DNA from: Halichoerus grypus
Lineage: Eukaryota; Chordata; Mammalia; Carnivora; Phocidae
Assembly: GCF_964656455.1 (NCBI RefSeq)
Contig: NC_135726.1
Coordinates: 34,377,930-34,441,929 of the forward strand
Direction of reading: 5' to 3'
DNA length: 64,000 bases
The notes under the pieces are model-generated. The model made no database searches. It saw only the letters and a program-made list of their open reading frames with translations, and was not told the origin of the DNA. This document shows, in pieces, positions 9,864 through 20,456 of the stretch. Positions within the stretch are counted from its first letter, which is position 1; the number at the start of each line of letters is the position of its first letter. Made by a program: the position numbers and the translations under genes.

Positions 9864-12733
9864 ATTCCCTCCCAGAGGAATTCTTCACATGTTGGTTTCC
9901 TCTGTGTGATTTTGAAGTGAGCTAAGGTTTAATGAAGGAAGCATCCAGCAGAGTCTCAGGACTCAGTAGGCACTCACAAATCCATTTCCCCCGCCCTTTC
10001 CAACCCTGGGCAGGGGCTGGTGCTTCCCACCGGCCTTTGATCATAGGAAGGGGAATTTCAGGGGACCTTGACTATTTAGACTCCCTTCAGGGAAAGGCAT
10101 CCAAGGACACCCTTGGTATGCTGTTTCAAATAAGCTTTTGCATTTAGGTTGGGTAAGCTGTCATCCAAGGTAGGAGTTTCAGGTTTTGTTAAGTCATTCC
10201 CTGGGAAGAGAGAAGAGACTCTGCTGCTAATGCAAGGCCCTCTCTCAAAGGGTGCCATTATGCTTTTCTCACCCTGGCTGGTGGCAGCTCCTTGTGTGGG
10301 TGTGAGGATAAAAGCAGAGATTGTGAGCCCTGGGTGAGGTCTGGCTTGCCTACCCCTCATTCTTTGACAGCTAATTCCTCTGGACAAAAATCAAGTCAGA
10401 GCTGGGCCCCAGCTTCACGAGATACACTGGGTCAGTGAACATGGGAATTTGCTGAGAATCACTTCCTGTCCTCACCAATCTCCAGCTCTGCACCCCCCAC
10501 CCCAGGGACTGGTTGACCCAGATGCTTTCCCAGGCCTCACACACGGTGTCAGTATGAGTCTACAACTAACCTAGGCCCTAAGAAATAAAATCAATGAAGG
10601 TGAGCAGGGAGTGGTGGTGAAGATGTTTCAGGCTCCTACTAACATCTGGAGACATATTTAGAAAAATCTAAACTCTGAAGCCCTTCTATTTGGGATCCTT
10701 TTGCAGTCCTGTGTGTTGCAGCTTCCTGCCACTAGGGGCTGCTGTGGCCAGGGAGTAGAACCAAGAACCTAGAGCTGTTTACAAACGGAAAAAGAGAAAA
10801 AAAGACAAAGCAATGATTATTTCAGTTCGTGACTATTTTTTGTGATTTGGGTAGTGTGCTTGCCCTCTGCCCCCATTTTGCAAGTATGTGACTCCTTTCT
10901 TCAGAGTGGCCCTGCCAGAACGGCCCCATTAGAAGGTCCCTCCATTTGATCTGCAGGCCTTGTGTTGACAGGTGCCGGCTGTCATGGCTGATGCGGGCTG
11001 GGCTGGACTCCATGCTTCATCCAACACAGTCTCTAGGGAGGAAAAGCTCTTCTGAGGATACAGAGCGGAGTTGGATTTTCCACTGCAAGTCAGGTAATGG
11101 ACGTGGAAGAGAGCAAACTAGGTTGGGGGACAAAGTGTGACCAGTCCATCTCCCCAGATTCTGTAGTTCTCTATAGGGCTAACACCAAGATAAGAAACTG
11201 TCAGTGCTTCAATTTAATCCCACACAGCATTTACCGGGCACCTATATGTGCAGGATACCTGATTGAATTCAAGAGTATTTATATAAGCCCTCTGGAAGAG
11301 CCAAGTTAGAAATTTGTAAGGTGGCGTAGGGGAAGAACTGAGAGGCTTTTGAAAACAGCTCACAGGAGCAAGGAAAGTAAGAAAAACCTGTAAACTGCAT
11401 TTATTTAATTTACCAGGAAACAGAAACTGGAAGGTGAAAACAGTGAATTAAAGGATAAGGTGTGTGCTTTCTTTATTTCTTATGACTAAAAAGCATGAAA
11501 GCTGGGAAAATGAATCCCTGCTGAAGAATGATTTCCTCCATATTGCTAAAAGGTCATGGTGGCATTGTTTTGTTATTATTATTGTTGTTGTTATTGCTAC
11601 TGTTGTTCTTGTTCTTATTGTGGACATTTTTTGTCAGTGTGAGCAATTGTCTGCAAAGGACAAGCATTGTTACTTATCAATTTAGCCTCAAAATCAAACC
11701 CCATTCCTCCCCTACTGGAAATAGACCTGAAATTGGCAGCATTAATAATGGGATCTTCATGCTTCAGCATTATGGTCTGGGCTTGAACACTCTTATGGTT
11801 TGGCACTTCAGGCCCCAGGAAAGGATTTTTGTGAAGGCAGAATCTAGGCAGGACTTCTGCATTTGCTCTCTGCAGCCCTCCCCCAGGAGCAGACAACACT
11901 GGAAAGAAACAATGACAGCCTACAGCCACCTTTACTATATTCTCCTCATGCAGCAGTCTGGGCATGCTTTGGTATCTGTTCTGGCCCTCTAGACAAAGTG
12001 GGAGATTTTGGGACATAGTCAAAGTCACGATCTGTGTATAAAGGGACACGGGAGCAGTCTGGGAAATGTGTGCTCACCCCCAAAGCCCATGAATATCTGG
12101 AAACTTCTTTACCCTCTATTGCCTTGTAACAATGTATAATGAGCAGAGGGAAAATGTGTGGAATGAGTCTGGTCCATTGTCTGGCATGTAACAGGTGTTC
12201 AACAAATGTGATTCCCTCCTCTTCCTTCCCTGTTGACTTGCTCCCCTGTGTCAACCAGAAGTTGTCAATCTAAGGATTTCTGGTGAGGAAGAACTGCCCT
12301 TTTATCTGGTGTTTCAGGAATGGCCAGTGTGGTCAGCTGAAGGGGGGAGGGCATTTTCTCCCACTCTCCAGGGCCAAGTAAGGGAGCAGCATCAGGGTGG
12401 ACGTCTGAATGGAAAACTGGTGACTCAGAAACACACCTAATGGAGAGGCTGTTGGAGGGTGAGAGATCATTTTGCTGAGAGTAACAGCAAGGGGCTTTAA
12501 AGTGTCTACAGGTTCTGCATGAGTTATGTATTTTCTTCTTATAAAGCATTTGACAGGTTTTTAAATGCATCAAACTGAGCAGATTTGTTGTGAAATGCAG
12601 CACACTTATGCTGAGCATTTTAGTAGAATCATAGCCACCAGGAATGCTTTTCTTCTGGTGTGAAAATACAAATACCTCCTCCTTCCTTTGATCACAGTTC
12701 CCAGCACAGAGATCTCTGGATTTGCATAAATAG
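9864..12733. other. Mostly unassigned non-coding DNA
   Basis: No gene is supported: the longest frame (11528-11992, plus) begins in a degenerate GTT/ATT run and has no domain. Short L2/MIR-like ends such as 'gtctggcatgtaacaggtgttcaacaaatg' (12179-12208) are present. A G-rich stretch lies just before the L1 insertion at 12750. Otherwise I see nothing in it. Confidence 0.5.
11568..11627 (+). repeat. Degenerate (GTT/ATT)n microsatellite
   Basis: About 60 bp of T-rich trinucleotides, mainly GTT and ATT with interruptions. It makes the overlapping frames look leucine- or valine-rich. Confidence 0.8.
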
Positions 12734-12746
12734 AAAGATTAATTTG

Positions 12747-13166
12747 CTGGAGTGGTGGGGGGTGGGAGGGATGGGGTGGCTGGTGATAGACATTGGGGAG
12801 GGTATGTGCTATGGTGAATGCTGTGAATTGTGTAAAACTGTTGAATCACAGACCTGTACCTCTGAAACAAATAATACATTATATGTTAAAAAAGAAAAAA
12901 GAAGAAGAAGATAGCAGGAAGGGAAGAATGAAGGGGGGAAATCGGAGGGGGAGATGAACCATGAGAGACTATGGACTCTGAGAAACAAACTGAGGTTTCT
13001 AGAGGGGAGGGGGTGGGGGGATGGGTTAGCCTGGTGATGGGTATTAAAGAGGGCATGTTCTGCATGGAGCACTGGGTGTTATAGGCAAACAATGAATCAT
13101 GGAACACTACATCAAAAGCTAATGATGTAATGTATGGTGATTAACATAACATAATAAATAAATACA

Positions 13167-13196
<30 letters not shown>
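12747..13196 (+). mobile_element. Young 5'-truncated L1 (3' UTR only)
   Basis: An L1 tail of the carnivore type: a first half ending 'acctctgaaacaaataata' and 'atatgtt' with an A-rich linker at 12888-12910, then a second half with 'accatgagagactatgg', a G-rich stretch near 13001-13022 and 'gtgattaacataacataataa', ending in a TAAA-rich tail at 13154-13196. The 13-bp target duplication AAAGATTAATTTG is at 12734-12746 and 13197-13209, exact in both copies. It contains no ORF2. Confidence 0.95.
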
Positions 13197-13197
<1 letters not shown>

Positions 13198-13354
13198 AAG
13201 ATTAATTTGTATGTCTGGAAATCACACCCTACCAGATTTCTCAACTTTGTCTTTTTTGTTGAAGGCTCAGCACTCAGGGACTCTTAGGGATGGAGGTGAC
13301 CTACAGTGATTACTGACACTAACCCGTCTAAGGAGTTTCATCTATATCCTCCCT

Positions 13355-13515
13355 GCCCAAAAGGTGGTCTATGAGGAGCAAGCACCAGCATCACCTGGAA
13401 ACTCACTGACAATGCAGAATCTCAGCTGCACCTCAGACCTAATAAATCAGAATCTGCATTTTAACAAGACCTCCAGGTGATTCATGAACAATTGAAGTTT
13501 GAGAAGCGTTGTTCT
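13355..13515 (+). mobile_element. MER5A-type hAT-Charlie element
   Basis: 'caccagcatcacctggaaac', 'gcagaatctcagc', 'cagaatctgcattttaacaag' and 'ccaggtgattcatgaac' occur in MER5A order, ending 'tttgagaagc'. Non-coding and old. Confidence 0.8.
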
Positions 13516-13639
13516 CCTTCCACTCTGACAGATGCCACCCACTTCCCCCGAAGAGAGCCAGCTCTTGGAAACTTTTCTACTCATTAGCTATCATGAGCTT
13601 TCTGAAGCGGCATGTAGTATATCAGTCCTCTCTTCTCCA

Positions 13640-13930
13640 AGCAAAGCAATTAATTGACTCACCCAACAAATATTTATGGTCTGCCGACTCTGTGCTAAGT
13701 GTTTGTGGGGGAGGAAAGAAATGTATGTGAAGATAGCAGCTCTGCACCCCATTGCCCTTCCTTCTCCAGGATCCCAATGTATTCAGCTGGTTCTCAAATG
13801 ATACGGCTTTCCAACCTCGTTGTCATTCTTTTTCAATTCATCCCAGTTGTCAAAGTAATTCTTTTAACATCAATTCATTCAAAAAATATTTATTGAATCC
13901 CTCTTGAAATCTGGCACTTAGACAGGATCA
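13640..13930 (+). repeat. Ancient 'aaatatttattgaa' repeat fragments
   Basis: Two stretches (13655-13705, 'cccaacaaatatttatgg' and 'tgtgctaagtgtttgtgg'; 13868-13925, 'attcattcaaaaaatattta') match the start of a widespread old mammalian repeat. Family not named. Confidence 0.45.
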
Positions 13931-13944
13931 TATATTTCTTTTTT

Positions 13945-14700
13945 TTTTTAACCTTATAATCCAGCAATCCCACTTCTGTGTATTTTTCCAAAATAATTGA
14001 AATCAGGATCTTGAAGAGATACCTGCACTCCCATGTTCATTGCAGCATTGTTCACAATAGCCAAGATATGGAAACAATCAAAATATCCATCGGCAGATGC
14101 ATGGGTAAAGAAAATGTGGTGCATACATAAGTGGAACCTTAGGGGCACTTGGGTGACTCAGTCAGTTAACCATCTGCCTTTGGCTCAGCTCACAATCCCG
14201 GGGTCCTGGGATCGAGCCCCACATCCGGCTCCCTCCTTGGTGGGGAGTCTGCTTCTCCCTGTCTCTCTTACTCTGCCCCTACTTGTGCTCTCTCTCTCAG
14301 ATAAATAAATAAAATCTTTAAAAAAAAATAAATGAAACCTTGGAAAGAGGGAAGTTCTACAATATGCAATGACAGAGATGAACCATGAGGACGTTATGCT
14401 GAGTGAAATAAGACAGTCACAGGAGGACAAACACTGCATGATTCCGTTTACATGAATTATCTCAAATAGTCAAATCCATAGATGCAAAAAGTGGCATGGT
14501 GGTTTCCCATGGTTGGAGGAAGAGGGAAATGGGGAATTACTAATCAACAGGTATAAAGTTTCAGTTAAGGAAGATAAAGGAGTTCTAGAGATCTGCTGTA
14601 CAATGTTGTACCTGTCATTAACAATGCTGTATGTACACTTAAAAATTTGTTGAGTGTTAAGTGTTCTTGCCACTATAAAATTAAATTTAAAAATTTCATA
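13945..14700 (+). mobile_element. Older L1: ORF2 end and 3' UTR, split by a SINE
   Basis: 'ccagcaatcccacttctgtgtatt', 'ccatgttcattgcagcattg' and 'caatagccaagatatgg' are the ORF2 C-terminal coding region. After the SINE come 'gatgaaccatgaggacgtta', 'tgctgagtgaaataag' and a 3' UTR with 'acaatgttgtacctgtca'. The reading frame is destroyed by many changes. A Can-SINE at 14142-14332 interrupts it. Confidence 0.88.
14142..14332 (+). mobile_element. Can-SINE within an older L1
   Basis: It begins 'GGGGCACTTGGGTGACTCAG', carries 'GGCTCAGCTCACAATCCCGG', a CT-rich body and an AAATA-type tail ending ATCTTTAAAAAAAA. Imperfect target duplications TGGAACCTT (14132-14140) and TGAAACCTT (14333-14341) flank it. 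Confidence 0.94.
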
Positions 14701-14749
14701 TTTCTTATATAACCTGAAAAATTAATAATTTAAGGGGACTTCTGTGGTC

Positions 14750-14880
14750 TGGACAGAATTGTCTAAAGTCTCTAGTGTGAGTTCCATAGCTACCACTAAT
14801 TAGCTGGTGACTCAAGGGCAAATGCTTTTATTTCTCCAGGCATCTTCATCCTAAAGTATGGCTATTGGAGTACATCACTA
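14750..14880 (+). mobile_element. MIR SINE fragment
   Basis: 'taccactaattagctggtgactcaagggcaaatgcttttatttctccagg' follows the MIR core order (tRNA-related middle, then 'cctcagtttc' equivalent). Divergent, no target duplications. Confidence 0.6.
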
Positions 14881-14969
14881 AGATCCCTTCACATTCTACA
14901 TTTTATTCCAGATACTCTGAAAAAGAAGAAAAAGAGACCCCCTGCCACATAGCACCACTTGGTGAGCAC

Positions 14970-15125
14970 CACTTCCTTCCCACCATATTTACTGAGCACA
15001 CCTCTCCCTCAGTGCCAGGCACATTCCCAGGCCCTGGAGATGTAGCAGTAACTAGAGCAAACAGCATCTGCCCTCATGGATCTTCTATTCTAGGAGGGAA
15101 AGACCAAAAACAGAGGGCCCATAAA
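14970..15125 (+). repeat. Ancient 'tgccaggcac' mammal-wide repeat
   Basis: 'atttactgagcacacctctc', 'agtgccaggcacattcccaggccctgg', 'gtagcagtaactagagcaaa' and 'ctgccctcatggatcttcta' are in the usual order of this old repeat. Related fragments are at 29705-29800 and 31265-31400. Confidence 0.6.
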
Positions 15126-16640
15126 TGAGCTTCTCGTCCAAGAGCTCTGGCCCACATACTGCAGCTCAGGCAGTGTTGCTGGAAAGGCAATGAGAGGAGA
15201 GTCAGGAGAGAAGGATTTGCTTCTTCTATTGCTGTCACACTATTGGTTCTTCATCTCTCTTTTTCAAGCAGCCTTAAGACTGAGGGAATGAATAAAGTAA
15301 AATAAAAGCTCTTTGTTTCTTGCCAAACCAACTTTTTCCTTTAACACTGACTCCCACCATTAGAACTATGTTGCCTTTCCTATGCAGCAAAAGGAGGGAA
15401 AGAGGAGAGAAGCAGAAACCTGCAGCATCAGGGAAACAGTCATCCTTCAGCCCTCAGGTGGCAGGAAAGAGCCTGTGAAGTGGGCTCCGAGGTATGATTT
15501 ATGGAGGCCCACTGGCTAGGCCACTCCACTGAATGCTCTGGAAACAAAGCTCTGCCACAAAATGGAAAATGCATGTTTACAGGCTGCCCCAGTACAGGTC
15601 CAGGGGTGAGTGCTTAAGAGCTGACCCACTGACATTTCCTGGCAGGTTCTTTCAAGCATCTCTTCTGCAAACAGTGAGACTCGGAGGATGGCCTTTCTTC
15701 AGGACACCTGCCATTCTGCTGGTGCAGGGAATCATTTGCAGGAGAAAATGACACCTTGAACAAGCTTGGTGATGGAGACACATTTCTACATTTCCAGAAG
15801 AATGTGCCTGTGTCCCTTCCCTCAGGCAACTCTAGCTTAATGCAGACTTCAGTCCCATAGTCTCCCAGGAACTCCTCTGTTTGGCCATGAATCCACCATT
15901 CTGGAGACTCCAAGGATTTCTCACTGATTAGACAAGGATTGCTGCACATCTGCCATACAGGATCTGTTCATCTATAGCTTCATGGCCCAAGAAAGACTTA
16001 GTCCTCTCTGCTACCCTCCCAATTCCTTGACCGTCCATCTAGGGTCTCTGTGGCCACGTAGGGGGCTGGAGCTTTGAGAAGATTATAAGCCCTGCCAACT
16101 CCTTTGTGTCCGTTAGGATTCTGGGCTGCACACAACAGAAAACACCTTTGGTCTCTTTATACAAATGGAGACTGATGGGAAAGATATAACAAGTAGGAGT
16201 GATTCTATCTCAATTGTGGATGCCATGGCCGCTACCACCTCCACCATTACCATGATGAATGGCCTCATCATGGGTCAATTACTTTTAAATGGTTTTACTT
16301 TTCCTTTCAGCACTTTTTCAAGATTCAAAGTCTGGAGAGAGAGCATCTGCTGTAGCTATCCTGAAGTAGCTCCCTTAGTTTTATAGTGAAAGGTGATCAT
16401 CTGGAATTGTTTTTCACCAAGACTATCCCCAATGGGGAGCACAGGAAGTAATTTCCCAATAGGAAAGTAGTGGGCCATTGATGGATGTCCATGACATAGT
16501 TGGCCAGCATCCATCTTGCAAAAGACAACCAAAAGAAAATCCAGAGGAAGATGTCTAAAGCTCTCCCAGTTTTATCCTCTTTGTCTTTTGAATACACCAG
16601 AAACATCACAAAGGAACCCCCATTTAGATTAGTGTTTAGG
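15126..16640. other. Mostly unassigned non-coding DNA
   Basis: No gene is supported. From about 16095 to 16260 there is a weak member of the 'caagtggcttaag' family ('gttaggattctgggctgcacacaacagaaa'). The rest shows no recognisable repeat, simple sequence or long frame. Confidence 0.45.
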
Positions 16641-16770
16641 GACCTAGTCCTAGACCCGCCATATCCCAGCTTGGTGTCTTTGTCTGTAAAATGGGGCTAG
16701 TCCTGTCAACTTTGCAGTGTTACTGTGAACTGAATGAGGAAATGAGTATAAATGTTTTTGAAGAGCAGAG
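16640..16770 (+). mobile_element. MIR SINE fragment
   Basis: 'ttggtgtctttgtctgtaaaatggggctag' followed by 'ttactgtgaactgaatgag' and 'gtataaatg' follows the MIR core and 3' region in sense order. Confidence 0.75.
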
Positions 16771-17419
16771 CTCATCCTGTAATTGAGAGATATTAAGCTT
16801 GTTCTGAATGGGCCAGCTGTGCTTGATCACCAGCTTTTCATTCCCTCCTATCCTCACTGCCCCTGTTAATTTGCTTTTGCTCTGATTTATTTAGTTGGTT
16901 AGTTTTACTCTGCTTTATTCCTCAGAGGGTTTGGCTTTCAGGTGGCAGAATTTCCTCCTTCATTCCCTGGCAGGCTGGTTTTTGCTCACCATCTCTGCTT
17001 CTGTGATTTCATGAGGGCATTTCTTCTCCTCCTTTGGGTTTCATGTGTAGCTGATAGAAGAGCTGGAACAAGTGTGGGGCTCACCCTTTGATGGGCCTTA
17101 CCTTGGCACCCACAAAGGACCAGGGTACCTTTTTCTCATACAGGTTCTTGCAGAATTATTTGCACTCTCCTGCCCCAATATATTGCCCTCTTCCTCCTCT
17201 TCCTTTTGCTTCTAAGTGTTACTGCTTTGAGACCACTGGGACCCAACAGGCTGAGTATGATACTGTCAAGATCTCTGCCCAAGGCTTTCGGGGTCTGGGT
17301 GTAACAGACCTTCCTAATCTATTCTACTCCAACAAGATGTCATTTGGCTATAACAGTTGCAGACTGAGATTCTCAGTGGAAAGAACCATAGAAAAACAAC
17401 CCACCTGAGTCCTCTTGAA
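16771..17419. other. Unassigned non-coding DNA
   Basis: No gene or confident repeat is seen. The plus frame at 17088-17408 has no recognisable domain. Confidence 0.45.
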
Positions 17420-17430
17420 AAGAACACCCA

Positions 17431-17672
17431 TGAGAGACTATGGACTCTGAGAAACAAACTGAGGGTTCTAGAGGGGAGGGGGGTGGGGGGATGGGTTAGC
17501 CTGGTGATGGGTATTAAAGAGGGCACATACTGAATGGAGCACTGGCTGTTATACGCAAACAACGAATCATGGAACACTACATCAAAAACTAATGATGTAA
17601 TGTATGGTGATTAACATACATTACATACATAACATACAACATACATAACATAACAAAATAAAATTAAAAAAG
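17431..17672 (+). mobile_element. Young 5'-truncated L1 tail
   Basis: Only the last 240 bp of the carnivore L1 3' UTR are present, from 'tgagagactatggactctgag' through a G-rich run at 17471-17492 to 'gtgattaacatac' and a short A-tail. The target duplication AAGAACACCCA is at 17420-17430 and 17673-17683. The part before the A-tail has expanded into repeated 'cataca/cataacata' units (17612-17658), unlike the other copies. Confidence 0.94.
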
Positions 17673-17683
17673 AAGAACACCCA

Positions 17684-18495
17684 ATAACAAAATATAGCCA
17701 ATTAAGAGAGAAGTCAAAATAAAGTAGGGGTGGAAAAGTCATGGAAAGGGGCAGGTTCTGAATACTAGAGTCACTTAATTGTGAACCAGAACTAAATAAA
17801 TTATAATTGGGAATTAAAATTATAGAATAGCCTGCAAATGTCATAAACCTTGAAAATCAAGAAAAAATAACCAACAAAAATAAGGGTAGGGCAGTGCTGA
17901 TTTCCATATGGAGTAAGTAAATATTTGAAATTGGTATATATAAACAACACCTAAAAATTGATATAGATAGCTAAAAATACCATTAGGTATTTTCAAGTTT
18001 TAATTGTTATTATTAGTTTAATCCAAGGGAGCTCTTTTAGGAATTAATACCTTTGATGGTACAGTAACTGTTACTTGAAATTTATAGATTCTTTTAGTTT
18101 AATGTCAATTTTTTTCCTACTAAATTCAAGTAAAATAAATTTATTTTTTTTAGAAGTAGCATGTATGGTATCATCTACTTCATAGAAACATGTTTTACAT
18201 GATTTATCTGTCCTCCCATCTGTATATATGCAAAAGAAAAAGAGGTATTTGGAATGATATTCTGACAATTTGAAAAAATATTCATGTTATTTTAATAATA
18301 TCCATTTCTAGGGGTTAGATTCAGTATAATTCTTTTACTTTCTTCTTTGTAGATTTGGCATTGCTTAAATTCTTTAGAACAAACACAAACTATTTTTTTA
18401 AAGCCCAATACAGTCATTACTCTAAAAAAAAAAAACCATCTTAAAGAAAAAGATTCTGGGTTCACTGAAAAATCTGCTGTATAGATGAATAATTT
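17684..18495. other. AT-rich unassigned DNA
   Basis: Strongly AT-rich with no frame of interest and no repeat I can name. It may include old LINE sequence. A poly-A run lies at 18423-18434. Confidence 0.4.
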
Positions 18496-18510
18496 AATAT
18501 AGATTCTTAG

Positions 18511-18706
18511 AGGGGCGCCTGGGTGGCTCAGTTGGTTAAGCAACTGCCTTCGGCTCAGGTCATGATCCTGGAGTCCCTGGATCGAGTCCTGCATCGGGCT
18601 CCCTGCTCGGCAGGGAGTCTGCTTCTCCCTCTGACCCTCCCTCCCTCTCATGTGCTCTCTCTCATTCTCTCTCTCTCAAATAAATAAATAAAAATCTTTA
18701 AAAAAA
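18511..18706 (+). mobile_element. Recent Can-SINE with a 15-bp perfect target duplication
   Basis: It begins 'AGGGGCGCCTGGGTGGCTCA' and keeps an intact-looking tRNA-like head, the 'GGCTCAGGTCATGATCCTGG' middle, a CT-rich body and the AAATAAATAAATAAAAATC tail. AATATAGATTCTTAG occurs exactly at 18496-18510 and 18707-18721. The perfect duplication and near-consensus sequence mark it as one of the youngest SINEs in the window. Confidence 0.97.
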
Positions 18707-18901
18707 AATATAGATTCTTAGGATAACATACATGATTACTCATGTTTACATGGACTATTTGCGTATATCTATAAATCCCTCTAATTTATAACACAGATCC
18801 ATATTTTTTAAGCTTAAAGTCTTCCAATTTGGAAATGTTTCTGTATGTTAATATATGGCTATGCCATTGTTGAAGTATGGTACCCATGCTTTCTTAATCC
18901 A

Positions 18902-19450
18902 TGTTGGGGTGTAAAACTGGTGACAAAGTTAGGGCAGAGGGTAAAGAACAAACTCTTTTTTTAAAGGCAAATGAATTTATTACAATCAGAACTACCAGAG
19001 TGAAGCAAAAAGTGAATTTACAGTGAATTAATGATGTGAGGGAAGAGCTGAAAGGAAAGACTCCCGTCAGAGTGAGAGCAAGCTTAACATTGTGACTTAA
19101 GGCTCTCTTTTTATGCCTCCACCACCTCCAGTTTGGGCTTGATATAGAGACAGTCCCATGCTTTAAGACTCTCTCTTGTTCAAGTTATTTTTCCCTGGGT
19201 GTCAATTTTTCTGCTCTCAAATCAGGGAGAGTGAGCTGAGAGCAAGTGAATTGGTGGGAGAAGCCTAGCCTGTGGAAATCAGGGTGGGGACAGGCTGTTT
19301 TTCCTAATCTCCAGCCCCTACTAAGGAAAAGCCCTGGGAGAGTTGATAATATAGTGCCCTCTGTAAAAGTGGGTGGTTTTAAATTTGAATTCATCTGGGA
19401 AAATTGCATTTCTCCAAATTTATGCTAATATTCTGACCCAAGCTCTGACA
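18902..19450 (-). mobile_element. Candidate solo LTR, antisense
   Basis: Read on the minus strand, the right-hand features of an LTR appear in order: a TATA-like CATAAAAAGAG at 19106-19116, a polyadenylation signal AATAAA at 18976-18981 about 130 bp downstream, and a terminus '...cagttttacaccccaaca' at 18902 ending in CA. No gag, pol or env sequence is nearby. The upstream (U3) limit near 19450 is a guess and no target duplication was found. The family is not identified; an endogenous-retrovirus LTR is inferred only from the layout. Confidence 0.45.
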
Positions 19451-19938
19451 CTGATGCCACCCAAAACACTGATGTTTAAGCAGGGCCTTCAAAGTTTTAC
19501 CAAAAAGCAAGGAAACAATGACCCTAGTATCTTTCTACTGAAACTCTGGGAAATATTTGAAATTCCTTGTATAAAAAAAAAATCAGCAAATACGTGGATT
19601 TATTTTGTGTGTATTTTAATATAAACTGTATCATACTGTATATCTATATAAATGCATCTAAAAAGGTTGGCAAATCTTACCTCAACAATGAAGGCCTTTA
19701 GGGAGAAGGGAGGGAACCAAGGTTGGGCATGAAGAGTAGAGACGTTAGCAAAGAGATATCTGTGATTTTCTCACATCTCTCTTCTCTCTTCCTCTCTTTC
19801 TTTTCCTTCCTTTTGTTTGTCTTTTTAAGAAATAGTCATACTTAACTTTCACAACTAAAAATTACTTTTAAAGATTTGGTAATAATATTTTCCAGAAAAG
19901 TCCAGTTATACATTTAATAATTGCCTAATTAAATTTTT
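19451..19938. other. AT-rich unassigned DNA
   Basis: No gene or confident repeat; a pyrimidine-rich run lies at about 19778-19832. Confidence 0.4.
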
Positions 19939-19951
19939 TATTTGGTTATTT

Positions 19952-20146
19952 AACTTAATTTAATTTATTTATTTATTTGGCAGAGAGAGACACAGTGAGA
20001 GAAGGAACACAAGCAGGGGGAGTGGGAGAGAGAGAGGCAGGCTTCCCGCCAAGCAGGGAGCCCGACGTGGAGCTCGATCCCAGGACCCTGGGATCATGAC
20101 CTGAGCCGAAGGCAGACGCTTAATGACTGAGCCACCTAGGTGATCC
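19952..20146 (-). mobile_element. Can-SINE, antisense
   Basis: The plus strand shows the reverse tail (TTTATTTATTTATTT), the body, 'GGATCATGACCTGAGCCGAA' and 'GACTGAGCCACCTAGG'. Near-identical direct repeats TATTTGGTTATTT (19939-19951) and TATTTGGTAATTT (20147-20159) flank it. Confidence 0.95.
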
Positions 20147-20288
20147 TATTTGGTAATTTTAAAAACTGACTTCTGCATAGTAGCTATGTCTTGTGATGCA
20201 GCTGATTCCATATGGTCACTGAGATGAATGAACATATCAAAGAAATGGGTTTTTTATTTGATTTTTTTTATCTGAATAAATGTTATTG

Positions 20289-20456
20289 ATGCATGGATGG
20301 ATGATTGGATACATGGCTGGATGTATGGTTGTATGAACAGATGGTTGGACGGATGGATGAATGGGTGGATGAAAGAATGGTGAATGTATGGATGACTAGA
20401 TAGGTGGATGGTTGGATGGGTGGATGCATGGGTGAATGGAAAGATAGATAGATGAG
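20289..20456 (+). repeat. Degenerate (TGGA)n microsatellite
   Basis: About 170 bp built from GGAT/TGGA units with many one-base variants ('atggatggatgattggat', 'ggatggttggatgggtgg'). The heavy variation suggests an old, no longer uniform array. Confidence 0.9.

Noticed and set aside
10725..10742. CTCF-like site (cctgccactaggggctgc)
   Set aside because: One base of the GGGGGC core is missing compared with the usual motif, and a single imperfect site in 64 kb is expected by chance.
18511..18600. tRNA gene in the SINE heads (A- and B-box-like motifs)
   Set aside because: The heads are tRNA-derived but do not keep a full cloverleaf, and each is followed by a SINE body and tail.
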